NCBI GenBank assembly: GCA_964017235.1
Contig: OZ024936.1
Coordinates: 55,169,028-55,233,027 of the forward strand
Reading direction: 5' to 3'
DNA: 64,000 bases
Source: Sabellastarte sp. h YS-2021
Lineage: Eukaryota > Annelida > Polychaeta > Sabellida > Sabellidae
Of the stretch, positions 12,101 to 22,087 are shown piece by piece. The notes under the pieces were generated by a model. That model ran no database searches, was not told the origin of the DNA, and saw nothing but the letters and a program-made list of their open reading frames with translations. Within the stretch, counting starts at the first letter, position 1. Each line of letters begins with the position of its first letter. The position numbers were made by a program, and so were the translations under genes.

Positions 12101-12920
12101 ATGATTAAATGTCTTTTATCTCTAATAGTGTTATGAAAAGTCAAATTCTTCTCAATAACTGATTCACCTTTTGGGTGATCTACCATATAGTGAAGTTGCA
12201 CATCTATAGCTCTTTGCATAGCTGAGTCGTATACCTGCTAAAATGAGTAAATGTCTTTTATCTCTAAAAGTATTGCAGATAGGCAATTTTTTCTAAATAA
12301 GTTGTTCACCTACTATTGAGTGATCTACCACATAGTGAAGTTGCAGAACTGTAGCTCTTTGCATAGCTGAGTAACCGGTACTTAAATGAGTAAATGTCTT
12401 TTATCTTTAAAAGTATTGGACATAGACAATTTCTTTTTATGTAAGTCCTTCACTTACTTTTGGGCGATCTACCACATAGTGAAGTTGCAGAACTGTAGCT
12501 TTTTGGATGGCAGAGTAATAGCCATTAAAATGAGTAAATGTCTTTTATCTCTAAAAGTGTTACAGATAGTCAATTTCTTCTAAATATGTCCTTCACCTAC
12601 TTTGGGTTGGTGTACTGCATAATAAAGTTGCAGAACTGTAGCTCTTTGGATGGCAGAGTAATAGCTACTAAAATGAGTAAATGCCTTTTGTCTTTAAAAG
12701 TATTGCAATCAAACATTAAACTTGTTGTCACTTCTACATGTGCCTCCATCTCACAAGAAAATTTACATTCCACTATCTTTTGGGAGCGATTTGATTAAAA
12801 TTGAGCAATTTATGAGCATTTTTATACCAGGTAGCAATCAGAAAGATTACATTCATCAGAACCATCTTTTACCTCCTTATATATTGCCTTTAGAGCCTTA
12901 AAGTGTGTTGGGTAGTTCTT
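9142..12920. repeat. Dispersed repeat: hairpin head plus two tandem arrays
   Basis: It starts with an interrupted hairpin (9142-9170, CTCCC...CGGGCT / AGCCCG...GGGAG). The first array (about 9360-11170) has a period near 317 bp made of two related half-units; TACTTTGTCCTTA recurs near 9427, 9746, 9839, 10158 and 10473. The second (about 11215-12715) has a period near 143 bp, about ten units, each with GTGAAGTTGCAG and GAGTAATAGCTACT. The tail (12780-12920) resembles 34395-34530, so the family is dispersed. About 90 bp is duplicated in direct tandem at 9690-9870. No coding capacity is recognised. Confidence 0.8.
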
Positions 12921-13096
12921 GAAAATGTAAAAAAAAGGTGTGCTCTTTACAAAGTTAGTTGACTAAAAGCGAGTGTTACACAAGGAGTGTACACAGTGAT
13001 GGTCAACTAATAGTAACAATGGAAAAAAAATATTTTGAAATTTCTCAGCCTGCTGATATCATTTGGATGATCGGAATTTTTATTGCATAAAAACGT

Positions 13097-13258
13097 ACTT
13101 ACATAATCCCAACAGAAGCTTACGTGACCTACCGTTCGGTCAAGGACACAGACAATGTGTCTCGCCATTTTTTTCTCTCTTAATGTACACACGTAAACCC
13201 CAGCGGGCACCTGCTGGAGGTTATATCTCCACTGTAAGTTGTCATTCTTATTTTGACC
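13097..13258 (+). repeat. Left inverted terminal repeat of the DIRS element
   Basis: It runs from ACTTACATAATCCCAACAG to GTCATTCTTATTTTGACC. The exact reverse complement, apart from one A/T difference seen near the inner end, occurs at 18431-18592. About 20 bases outside the repeat are also loosely alike between the ends. Confidence 0.97.
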
Positions 13259-13307
13259 GCCGTCAAGTACACACGCGTTCTTTTCGGATCTTCAAAGATT
13301 TTTTACC

Positions 13308-14852
13308 ATGTCCGAAAAACAAAGGAAATGCTCCATTTGTGCAGGTGATATGTTGCCTTGGGACAACCATCAGGCCTGTTTAAAATGCAGAAACGACAAG
13401 AAAGGGAAGGATAAGTGTGTGATTGGTAAGGAAAGTGACTGTACTATTTGTGCTGGTGCTTTGAAAATTCCTCATAGAAAGAAATCTTCAAAAACTAAAG
13501 TTTCTGACAAGTTTGATGATTCGCTGTTGGATGAGCCAACTCCTTCAAAGTCCTCAACTTCCTCCACTTCTACTCCTGATTCATCTCTTCAGGAGATGTT
13601 AAAGGCTATGAATTCTCAGTTATCTTCCCTGGCTTCTCAATTTGAGGAGTTCAAGCGCAGGGATAAACCTTCAGCTTCCAAAACAACTCTTCCACACTCT
13701 CAGGAGCAGGGTATGTGTGCCCCTGCCTCCCAGAGCAGACCAGTCCCCTCAGAGGGGGAATTATCTGATGAGGAATCATCTTTACCTGCTACGAAACGCC
13801 ATAGATCCAGGTCTCCTCAGGGTGATTCAGAGACTCATTCCCAGGAATTAGATCCTTCCTATGTGGAAATGCTCAATGCCATCAGGAATCTGTTGGATTT
13901 AGAGGTACCACAAGTAGAGTGCCTTGTGGCTCCCTCTGCATTCTCTAAGAAACCTTCAAAGCAGGTGGTCAGAAAACAGAATTTGGCTTTACCTCCTGTT
14001 CAAGATATACAGTCCATGTGGGACTATAGATTCAGAAAGGCCTCTGGAACAACAGTAAAAGACAAGTCCAGCTCTGAATCTCTATCTCAGGGACAGTTTT
14101 TGGCCTTTGAGAGGCCTGACATGATTTATTACACCACTTCTCCTCAAAATACTCCTCTGAAAGCTCCTAAACTTCCTGACTCATACTTCAACATAGCTAA
14201 AGTAAAGTCTTTGTCATCTTCAATCTCTGTACCTTCCAAGCAGTTTATTGTACAGGAGACAGTTTGCAGAGAAAATGTTCAAATCCTGGGCCATGTTGTA
14301 TGGTTTAAAATGGCTATTGAGGAACTCAACAATAGGATCCAGGAGTTAGCTACTGAGATCAAATGTTCAGAAGATCTGGAAACCATCAGGGAATCAGCAG
14401 ATCTCATGATCAAATACTCTCAACTCCAGGCTTCTGTCACATCTTCCTTAGAAATAGCTCTGGATACAGTCCTCAAGCAGAATATGACTCTGGCCTGCAA
14501 TATGCTACTTGCAAGGAGAGACAGCTTATTGAAGGACTGCAGCTCAAAATTAGGTCCTAAGGACTTGGCAACCTTGCGTACAGACCATTTTGACCAACAG
14601 GAGGTCTTCAACTCGGATATTTTATCCCAGGTTGAGGATAACATGATCAAAAGATTGTCAATAATGAAGGAATCTGATTCCAAGTCATACAGAGACTCTG
14701 TGAAGAATTTCGATTTCGGGAGGTCTTCACATCCAAAGCCCTCACAGGAAGGTAACAGGTCGTTTCGTGACAAACGAACGCAGCAAAATTCAACCTATGG
14801 CCACTTCTCTGCGCGCGCATCGCGAGGAGGCAGAGGTGGAAAGAGGAAATGA
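13308..14852 (+). CDS. DIRS ORF1, Gag-like protein (514 aa)
   Basis: The ATG at 13308 opens a 514-residue frame just inside the left ITR. The N-terminus (residues 8-50) is a Cys/His cluster: CSIC, then HQACLKC, then DCTICAG, probably zinc-binding. A Ser/Thr/Pro-rich stretch follows, with a short RHRSRSP motif, then a helical middle region with heptad-like Leu/Ile spacing (about 330-420). The C-terminus is basic and Gly/Arg-rich (RASRGGRGGKRK), as in RNA-binding Gag tails. The position ahead of the RT frame and the Cys cluster fit the ORF1 of DIRS elements, which is thought to package the RNA. It overlaps the start of ORF2. No frame damage is visible. Confidence 0.85.
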   Translation: MSEKQRKCSICAGDMLPWDNHQACLKCRNDKKGKDKCVIGKESDCTICAGALKIPHRKKSSKTKVSDKFDDSLLDEPTPSKSSTSSTSTPDSSLQEMLKAMNSQLSSLASQFEEFKRRDKPSASKTTLPHSQEQGMCAPASQSRPVPSEGELSDEESSLPATKRHRSRSPQGDSETHSQELDPSYVEMLNAIRNLLDLEVPQVECLVAPSAFSKKPSKQVVRKQNLALPPVQDIQSMWDYRFRKASGTTVKDKSSSESLSQGQFLAFERPDMIYYTTSPQNTPLKAPKLPDSYFNIAKVKSLSSSISVPSKQFIVQETVCRENVQILGHVVWFKMAIEELNNRIQELATEIKCSEDLETIRESADLMIKYSQLQASVTSSLEIALDTVLKQNMTLACNMLLARRDSLLKDCSSKLGPKDLATLRTDHFDQQEVFNSDILSQVEDNMIKRLSIMKESDSKSYRDSVKNFDFGRSSHPKPSQEGNRSFRDKRTQQNSTYGHFSARASRGGRGGKRK

Positions 14853-16893
14853 CTTCCCAGGGGCAAGATTGCGGACTTTTTGGCAGGTATGGTCAAAAAA
14901 CCACGCCCATCCCAGAGTAGTAAGTTTACTGCAACATGGCTATCGCCTAGATTTCAAGTTTCTTCCAAAATTGTCGAAAATTCCGCTCATTTTGAGCGAA
15001 TATCACAACAAAAACAAAGATGGCGCCCTCCAAGAGGCAGTTCAGGCCATGCTTACAAAAAAGGCGATAGTTCCTGTCAAAAAACTCACTACTCTGGGAT
15101 ATTACAGCAGACTTTTTCTGGTTCCAAAACCCATGAATCGTTGGCGACCAGTAATAGATCTAAGTATGTTAAACCTTCATTTGCATGTACCGACATTCAA
15201 GATGGAAACAGCCGAATCTATCAGGAAATCGATTCGAAAAGGGGAGTGGGTCATCTCGATAGACCTCACAGACGCTTATTTCCATGTTCCAATTCATCCA
15301 CAATCTCAAAAATATCTGAGATTTCAGACCAAAAAAGGGGTTTTTCAGTTTCAAGCTCTTCCTTTTGGTGTCGCGACAGCTCCCCTAGAGTTCACTCGCA
15401 TTGTCAAAGAGGTCAAACTCATAGCTCAAGCCAGGAACCTCAGAATCCATCAATATCTGGACGACTGGCTTCTTCGGTCACCATCAAAAGATCAATGTCT
15501 CAAAGATTCGGAAAAGTTAGTTCAGTTGGTGCAAGAACTAGGCTGGATTATCAATTTTCAAAAATCGGAATTGATACCCACGCAAAAACTGGATTTTCTG
15601 GGCTATCATTTCGACCTTCAGAGGGGTCTAGTGTTCCCAACCCAGAAGAAACTCGATCGGCTAAACGCTCAGACTGTTTCCATCAGAAAGTCATTAGTCT
15701 TGACTCCAAGAAAGCTCATGTCGCTCATAGGGACTTTAGCTTCCTTGGAAAAAACAGTGCCACTAGGAAGGTTACACATGAGACCTTTCCAGTGGTACCT
15801 AAAGTCGCACTGGAAGTTTCCCCAGTCATTGGACATAAGGATTCCGGTAACAGGAAATTTCCTGAAGCACCTAAAGTGGTGGGAGGATATCAAAAATCTC
15901 ATGGCAGGTGCTCCTATCCATCCTCAGGTACACAACACACTGGTGTTTACAGATGCCTCACAAAAAGGCTGGGGAGCTCACTTAAACGAGATAGTGTTAA
16001 GTGGTCTCTGGTCAAACAAGGAAGCCCAGCTCCACATCAATGTATTGGAGCTAAAAGCTGTTCTTCTAGCCCTAAAGGGCTTTCAGGAACACTTACAAGG
16101 TCAAACAGTGCTCATTTGTTCAGACAACAGCACAGTAGTAGCTTATCTGAACAAAGAAGGAGGCACACATTCCATAGAAATGTGTGCTCTTATCTGGAGA
16201 ATTCTTGCATTCACAAATCCCAGAAAAATCCAGATAAGGGCAAGACACGTACCTGGATCCCTAAACGTCATAGCAGACTCTCTATCACGAAGGGACAAGG
16301 TCATACAGACGGAGTGGTCACTTCACCAACAGATATTCAACCAAATTTGCAAAGTTTGGCACACACCAATGGTAGATCTTTTTGCAACTCATCTAAATTA
16401 CAAACTTCCAATTTATGTATCTCCTGTCCCAGACAGAAAGGCTTGGAAAATAGATGCATTGAATATCTGTTGGGAAGGCCTAGACGGCTATGTCTTCTGT
16501 CCAGTAGCCATCCTGCCACAAGTAATTCAAAAAATAATAACATACCCATGCAGGATGATAGTACTGGCTCCAGGGTGGCCAGGGATGCCATGGTTTTGGG
16601 ATCTGGTGGATCTCTCGACCAGGGTACCCCTACAGCTCCCTCACTGGAAGACACTTCTGAAGCAACCACATTCCAACAGGTTCCACAACAACGTGGAGTA
16701 CCTGAATCTACATGTGTGGCTTCTGGATTCCAGGAATCCAATTCTGGAAGATTCTCATCTGAGGTGGCAGAAAGAATTAAGGCACCTCAGAGGGAATCCT
16801 CAAGAAAAGTCTATCAATCAAGGTGGACCATTTATGGGCAATGGTGCACAGAGAATAAGGTGGACATCACCTCAACAGCTGTTCCCCAGGTAG
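14767..16893 (+). CDS. DIRS ORF2: reverse transcriptase, RNase H, methyltransferase-like domain
   Basis: An open frame of 708 codons begins at a GTG at 14767; the first ATG is at 14797, overlapping ORF1 by 56 bases. The RT motifs are RPVIDLSMLNLHL, WVISIDLTDAYFHV (about residue 160), FQALPFGVATAP and the catalytic YLDD (about 229). RNase H follows, with VFTDASQKGWG (about 392), ELKAV, CSDNS and HVPGSLNVIADSLSR. After that, WHTPMVDLFATHLN through DAL (about 531-560) matches the layout of the phage Dam-like methyltransferase domain found in DIRS elements, and APGWPGMPWFWDL follows. The last 70 or so codons lie over the recombinase start and may be non-conserved. It would copy element RNA into DNA. 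Confidence 0.93.
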   Translation: MTNERSKIQPMATSLRAHREEAEVERGNDFPGARLRTFWQVWSKNHAHPRVVSLLQHGYRLDFKFLPKLSKIPLILSEYHNKNKDGALQEAVQAMLTKKAIVPVKKLTTLGYYSRLFLVPKPMNRWRPVIDLSMLNLHLHVPTFKMETAESIRKSIRKGEWVISIDLTDAYFHVPIHPQSQKYLRFQTKKGVFQFQALPFGVATAPLEFTRIVKEVKLIAQARNLRIHQYLDDWLLRSPSKDQCLKDSEKLVQLVQELGWIINFQKSELIPTQKLDFLGYHFDLQRGLVFPTQKKLDRLNAQTVSIRKSLVLTPRKLMSLIGTLASLEKTVPLGRLHMRPFQWYLKSHWKFPQSLDIRIPVTGNFLKHLKWWEDIKNLMAGAPIHPQVHNTLVFTDASQKGWGAHLNEIVLSGLWSNKEAQLHINVLELKAVLLALKGFQEHLQGQTVLICSDNSTVVAYLNKEGGTHSIEMCALIWRILAFTNPRKIQIRARHVPGSLNVIADSLSRRDKVIQTEWSLHQQIFNQICKVWHTPMVDLFATHLNYKLPIYVSPVPDRKAWKIDALNICWEGLDGYVFCPVAILPQVIQKIITYPCRMIVLAPGWPGMPWFWDLVDLSTRVPLQLPHWKTLLKQPHSNRFHNNVEYLNLHVWLLDSRNPILEDSHLRWQKELRHLRGNPQEKSINQGGPFMGNGAQRIRWTSPQQLFPR

Positions 16894-17789
16894 CAGAATT
16901 TTTAAACTACCTGTTCACAGTCAAAAATCTCAAACCAGCTACAATCACTGGTTACAGAACAGCAATTGCTGATGCTTTGGGTTCACAGGGTGAATTCATT
17001 TCAAAAAGTCTAGAACTGAATAGACTTATTGCCAGCTTCACCAGGGATAGACCTAAACCAGATAGGTCCATACCTACATGGGACCTCTCATTGGTCCTCT
17101 TAGGTTTGACAAAACCTCCCTTTGAGCCTTTGTCAGAGGCTCCTTTGAAGTGGCTAACTTACAAGACAGTGTTCCTGTTAGCTTTAGCCTCAGGAAAAAG
17201 AAGGAGTGAGATACATGCTTGGACTCACTCTTCTGTCTCTTCAAGGAGAAATTGGTCAGAAGTTACTGTCTCTCCTTCTCCGGCCTTCCTGGCTAAAAAC
17301 CAATTGGCTTCGGATGGCCCTGATTCCATTAAGCCAGTAGTGATACCAGCCCTTACTACCATGTTGGACAGCTCACTGGTGGAGGACAAGTCACTTTGTC
17401 CAGTTAGGGCCCTCAAGGTCTATTTAGAGAAGACCAAATCCATGAGAAAGGGCAAGGCCCTGCTCTTTGTATCCCTTAGGGACGGTTATTCTAAGGATAT
17501 CACAAGAATAACCATTTCCCAGTGGATTAAACATACCATTCAAACTTGCTATCAGTCTTCAGATACGGCTGATCAACAGGTCACTCAGGTTAGAGCTCAT
17601 GATGTTAGAGCTATGGCTGCATCACTTGCATTTAAAGGAGGTATCTCCTTAGATCAGGTCTTGAGCTCCTGTTACTGGAAATCCCACAATACCTTTACAA
17701 ACTTTTATTTGAAGGATATTTGCTGGGAAAATGATGATATCTTTAAGTTAGGTCCCATTGTGTCTGCACAGCATGTAGTGAACAATTGA
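14880..17789 (+). CDS. DIRS ORF3: tyrosine recombinase, in an unusually long overlapping frame (969 codons)
   Basis: The frame is open from a TTG at 14880 (first ATG 14889) to TGA at 17789, overlapping ORF2 for 2 kb in another register. Only the last 340 or so codons (from about 16760) look like a protein domain. An N-terminal helical DNA-binding part (SRWTIYGQWC, EFLNYLF, ITGYRTAIADALG) is followed by the catalytic part with Arg in SGKRRSEIHAW (about 770), HDVR (about 906), and SHNTF with the Tyr in FYLKDI (about 941). This R...HxxR...Y set defines tyrosine recombinases, which integrate the circular DIRS DNA. The upstream 620 codons are Ser/Lys-rich and look like a shadow of the RT frame; the real start is probably internal or reached by frameshift or splicing. 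Confidence 0.88.
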   Translation: MAGMVKKPRPSQSSKFTATWLSPRFQVSSKIVENSAHFERISQQKQRWRPPRGSSGHAYKKGDSSCQKTHYSGILQQTFSGSKTHESLATSNRSKYVKPSFACTDIQDGNSRIYQEIDSKRGVGHLDRPHRRLFPCSNSSTISKISEISDQKRGFSVSSSSFWCRDSSPRVHSHCQRGQTHSSSQEPQNPSISGRLASSVTIKRSMSQRFGKVSSVGARTRLDYQFSKIGIDTHAKTGFSGLSFRPSEGSSVPNPEETRSAKRSDCFHQKVISLDSKKAHVAHRDFSFLGKNSATRKVTHETFPVVPKVALEVSPVIGHKDSGNRKFPEAPKVVGGYQKSHGRCSYPSSGTQHTGVYRCLTKRLGSSLKRDSVKWSLVKQGSPAPHQCIGAKSCSSSPKGLSGTLTRSNSAHLFRQQHSSSLSEQRRRHTFHRNVCSYLENSCIHKSQKNPDKGKTRTWIPKRHSRLSITKGQGHTDGVVTSPTDIQPNLQSLAHTNGRSFCNSSKLQTSNLCISCPRQKGLENRCIEYLLGRPRRLCLLSSSHPATSNSKNNNIPMQDDSTGSRVARDAMVLGSGGSLDQGTPTAPSLEDTSEATTFQQVPQQRGVPESTCVASGFQESNSGRFSSEVAERIKAPQRESSRKVYQSRWTIYGQWCTENKVDITSTAVPQVAEFLNYLFTVKNLKPATITGYRTAIADALGSQGEFISKSLELNRLIASFTRDRPKPDRSIPTWDLSLVLLGLTKPPFEPLSEAPLKWLTYKTVFLLALASGKRRSEIHAWTHSSVSSRRNWSEVTVSPSPAFLAKNQLASDGPDSIKPVVIPALTTMLDSSLVEDKSLCPVRALKVYLEKTKSMRKGKALLFVSLRDGYSKDITRITISQWIKHTIQTCYQSSDTADQQVTQVRAHDVRAMAASLAFKGGISLDQVLSSCYWKSHNTFTNFYLKDICWENDDIFKLGPIVSAQHVVNN

Positions 17790-18281
17790 GACTTAATAAT
17801 ATAATCAGTCTTTATGTTTTCAGGATGTATGGATTTGGACTGGAATGTACTAGGACTTTGATTTGTGGAACAAGAATATGGATAAGACTTCATGTTATGG
17901 CTGCTTGGCTTGAGGGACAGCTGCACTCTGACTGTTGGAGTTTTATTCAACTGGGCACAGCTGACCTTTGACCCCTGCACTACTGTATAGACAAGGTGGA
18001 GGGTTTCATACATATTATTTGATGTACAGTACAGCATGCTGCTTTCATAAGTGGGTGAGTACTTTACAGCTACTTTATTACAATTACTTTTCACTTTAAC
18101 AGTACTTGTATTGACTATGACAGTAATAATGATACTAGTTTTCATATATGTAGTATATTACAGTGTTTGTAGTATAACATATTGTGTATGCATTTTTTTG
18201 TATCTGTATACCTGAAGAACTCTCCTATAGCACTTGACAGTCCTCAGAAGTCTACCCACCATGGACCTCAGGGCTGCATTC

Positions 18282-18386
18282 AAGCTTCTGTTGGGATTAT
18301 GTAAGTACGTTTTTATGCAATAAAATTGGTTAATTTTATTGTAATTGGAATTTTTATAAATAAAAATACTTACATAATCCCAACAG
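18282..18386 (+). repeat. DIRS internal complementary region (joined copy of both termini)
   Basis: It begins AAGCTTCTGTTGGGATTATG and ends ACTTACATAATCCCAACAG. The left half is the reverse complement of the left terminus and the right half that of the right terminus; the junction is at ATAAAA|TTGGTTAA (about 18325). In the DIRS replication model it is the template that lets the two ends be joined into a circle. Confidence 0.92.
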
Positions 18387-18430
18387 GGAGAGTCCCACCC
18401 TCCTCCCCTCTACCATCTTCTGAGGGGTAG

Positions 18431-18592
18431 GGTCAAAATTAGAATGACAACTTACAGTGGAGATATAACCTCCAGCAGGTGCCCGCTGGGGTTTACGTGT
18501 GTACATTAAGAGAGAAAAAAATGGCGAGACACATTGTCTGTGTCCTTGACCGAACGGTAGGTCACGTAAGCTTCTGTTGGGATTATGTAAGT
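18431..18592 (-). repeat. Right inverted terminal repeat of the DIRS element
   Basis: Reverse complement of 13097-13258. The element continues beyond it to about 18634 (TTAACCAA), judged from the junction copy in the internal complementary region. Confidence 0.97.
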
Positions 18593-19059
18593 ATTTTTAT
18601 TTATAAAAATTCCAATTACAATAAAATTAACCAAATTTGTGATTCTACAACTTGAATTGAAAAGTAGCCAGCCTCAGCAGGCAAGAACCCCAGCATGCAG
18701 GAACAACTAAATGGGCAACAATGTTGAGCTTTGGGAAAATCTTAGGAACAACTTCAGTTGTAAGAAGTATACAGAACCCATGAGATGTCAGATGTAAGAA
18801 CTTTCATGTAGTTGCAGAAGGGGGAAAACTTGAATATTTTATTCATTCATAATGTGAATTCCAAGCCCAAGGACCAATATTATAAGAGTGTGTCTTACTT
18901 TAATTGTCAACCATTTTGTATGGTTTATGAGTTAAATAAACCAATATTTAATGAGAGAATGTGAAAATGGCCGTCAAGAAACATGGGCACCAGTGAATAT
19001 AAAAATCTCAATCTTTGACTTGCAATATCCATTGTTACTATTGGTTGACCATTGGTTGT

Positions 19060-19145
19060 TCTGCCACTGTGTCCTAGCGTGTAATACACTTGTCTAGTAA
19101 CCACAGAGTACGTGGGTTCAAACCCAGGTACAGGCAGATACATAG
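19060..19145 (+). repeat. Possible tRNA-derived SINE head
   Basis: It contains an A-box-like GTGTCCTAGCGTG and a good B box (GGGTTCAAACCC), and its ends (TCTGCC / GGCAGA) can pair. The anticodon arm does not fold as a functional tRNA, so a SINE remnant is more likely. No target duplication was identified. Confidence 0.4.
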
Positions 19146-19149
19146 TGGC

Positions 19150-20720
19150 TCAGATGACAACTTAAAATGGCGGTCCTCTGTCATTGGGTCCTACAGTGTT
19201 GCTTTTAGGGCGCGTTTTCCGCGGGATCACGCATAAATTCGCCTACAAACGCGGATTTTCTTGGAGTCTGCGATGACCAAATTATACGAGAACGCGTAGT
19301 ACACATGGCGATGCGGGAAATATATGAAGCGAAAAGACAAGAGATTTAGAAAATCGAAACACTGCACGGATCGAGAGTTTGTCGAGGTTTTGATTTTTCA
19401 GTCGAAACGTTCTTCGAATAATGCATGTTGATGATGTGGTTTCGTGATCGTTTACATATGTAAAAAAACTCAAATATATTATGTGCTACAGACAGTAGAC
19501 ATATTATACCCAAAAACATGAAATTAAGCTTAAATGAGGTGGTTATATGAAAAATGGCGGCAAGAAAAACGAAACTGACAGTAAACTGGTTTGATAGTTG
19601 TACCACAATAGGAAAGTCAAGGCGGTGCTGACCCAACCATATCTGTGGGGTTTCCCAACAATCTACAGTATGTGTAGAAAATATTTTACTTGAAGATCAA
19701 CATTCACGGACAACTCAGTAATATTAATGAGGTCACAGATTTCCATAATTGTTTCTTTACAATATTTTCTGCTTTCACATCAAATACTAGATGGACCACA
19801 GAGCTCATGAATATTCATATATGCGTAGAAAATATTGACAATTTCGTGGGATTTTTTAACAATATTTTACTTGAAGAATTTGTGGACTACTCATTAATAT
19901 TCATGAGGTCACGGTATTCTGTGGGGTTTTCCAACATATTCGTACGAATTGATGGTTTAATGACTGAATTTGTGATGCCGTGACTTTAGACAAAAACTGA
20001 GTCACTGATGAAGATAACCAATGGTGTTCAGTGGTAGATAACCACTACTTATTGCCAAGTTATTGGGCAGCCAAGTGGCCTTGATCACTAATTAATAGAA
20101 GTCCACTGTTAAAAATGTCTAAATAAACTGAAAAAGTATTTTTCATTAGTTTAAACTTTATCATAAAGTCATCCCCCAGAATTTTTAGCCCTTCCCCCAC
20201 ATTTTGTGCAGTGGTGGGGGATCGCCCCCACTTTTTGAAATTCCTAGAATCAACACTGGTCCTATCCCCAGTGACAGGCTAAAGAACCTCAAGGACATTG
20301 ATAAATGGTCATCCTTGAGCCTCTATCTTTCAGTTAGGGGATTGTGAGTTACTTGTGAGTTGGGACTGTACCTGTGCAGTCGGATGGGTTAATAGCGCTT
20401 TGAGTCCTGTAGTATATGGACATATTGCCTATAAATATAATACACACACACAAAATATCTCAATCATTTCTGCATGGATTTTTATGCAACAAAGATGAAC
20501 AGAAGCATTGCAGAAAGACCTTTCTAGTGATATATGAAATATAATTGTAGGTTACATAGTATCTGAGATATTGGTGAAAACCGGAAGTTATTGACACTTA
20601 TTATCCATGGTATGGAGGCGCCATTATATACAAAAAACAATATTTTCCACTCTGTATATCCCTTCATATGGGTCCAATACAGCTTGTAGTGGATAATAAA
20701 AGAGGTATTTGCCTATATGA
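19150..20720. other. Intergenic repeat-like sequence without a recognised gene
   Basis: A phrase with AGAAAATATT...TTTACTTGAAGA, then AATATTAATGAGGTCAC is repeated imperfectly at about 19670-19735 and 19825-19910. No coding exon is recognised. Confidence 0.35.
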
Positions 20721-20863
20721 TAACCCCAGTTGACCTTGAAGCAGGGATTAAAGGTCAAACTTGACACTCTCAAAAGATTCACAAGTCATGATTTCCGGTA
20801 AGTTATTTCCACATTTTGAAGCCCTAGAACCAATAATAAGTGAGATATAAGAGCTTTTTATCC

Positions 20864-21530
20864 CACAGCCTTTAAGGGCTGTGCAGGTATTGTTTTCACC
20901 CGTGGTGTCCGGATAGGTAATTGGCGAGAAAAAGTTTGTCCAGCCTGTTTCTCAGAAACCATAAGGTATAGGAAGTTGATACTTGGTAGGGACATTGTTT
21001 GGGAGGCTTATTTGTGCAACATCATGATGTGACCTTGATTTTAAGTTGCCATATGGACCTTGACCTATGGACTGTTGTCCAGGTAATATCTCTGAAACGT
21101 AAGATGTAGGAAGTTGATACTTGATAGGGAGATTGGTTGGGAGAGTAGGTGTGCGATATCATGGTATGACCTTTATTTGACCTTACCGTAGTGATCTTGA
21201 CCTATAAAAACTTGTATATCTCGAAAACTGTAAAGTGTAGGAAGTTTATACTTGGTAGGGACATTGGTTGGGGATGGTAGGTGTGCAATGTCATGGTTTG
21301 ACCTTGATTTGACCTTGCTATAGTGACCTTGTAAAATCTTGTCCTGGCTATATCTTGGAAACCGTAAAGTGTTGAAAGTTGATGGGGACATTATTTACAG
21401 GTGTACAACATCATGACCTTTAACCTTGTAGTGACCTTGAGTTTGAAAATCTTATCCATGCTATTTCTTGTATTCCATAAGGTGTAGAGGGTTGACACTG
21501 GTAGGGACATTGGTTACGGGGTGTGGGTGC
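20864..21530 (+). repeat. Hairpin-headed tandem repeat element, truncated copy
   Basis: It starts with the hairpin CACAGCC TTTAAG GGCTGTG (20864-20883), then GGTATTGTTTTCACCCGTGG, then four or five iterations of about 110-130 bp (TTGATACTTGGTAGGGACATTGGTTGGG, with GTGACCTTGA). Longer copies of the same family lie at 43422-44282 and 49166-49957. This one lacks their closing GGCTGTGGGGTA end. Confidence 0.75.
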
Positions 21531-22087
21531 TCATCCTCTCTGATGCAATTTTTATGTCAGCTGACAATATGTCGTCACTCTGTGGCATTGGCGTATGTGT
21601 GAACAACTTCTCCAAAACTACAAGGCCCAGAGATATGTTTTTATGTCAGCTGATTTATGCCGTCACTCTGCGGCGTCCACGTGAACAACTTCTCCAAAAC
21701 TACAAGGCATGCTGTTTTTTTTAAAGATACCTTATCTATCGAGGATGAAAAATTGTTCAAGGCATGCAAATCTGTCTTTTTATTGCGTAAATACATCCTA
21801 TCCAATGGACAATAGTTTTACCGATCGGCGCAACCGGTACCCCCAAACGCCAGAAAAAGACATCCTGTATATACTACCGGCAGGACCGGTCTCGGAGTGT
21901 GCATTCGCTAGGTGGCGCATTGTACTTCCTGTCTAGACATCGTGACGTCATAACATCTTTTTTGTTTGGCGTGTGGAGTGTGCAGACGTGTTTTTGCAGA
22001 GAATCGTTTTTGAAGTTTTACAACGAATTCAACCATTTTATAAACTTTTGATTATATCTACATATTTCTATTGAAGTACTGATCATT

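Larger units (their letters stand above)
13078..18634 (+). mobile_element. Complete DIRS-order retrotransposon
   Basis: A 5.56-kb element with three open frames (gag; RT/RNase H/methyltransferase-like; tyrosine recombinase). Inverted terminal repeats at 13097-13258 and 18431-18592 match over 162 bp with one mismatch seen in the inner part I compared. An internal complementary region lies at 18282-18386. Reverse-complemented, it reads as the right terminus (about 18575-18634) joined directly to the left terminus (from about 13078), the arrangement known for DIRS elements, which replicate through a circle. There is no obvious target duplication, as expected for recombinase-mediated insertion. 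Intact frames and near-identical ITRs suggest recent activity. Confidence 0.95.

Noticed and set aside
15169-17416. Minus-strand ORFs inside the DIRS element
   Set aside because: Antisense shadows of the RT and recombinase frames; no domain pattern.
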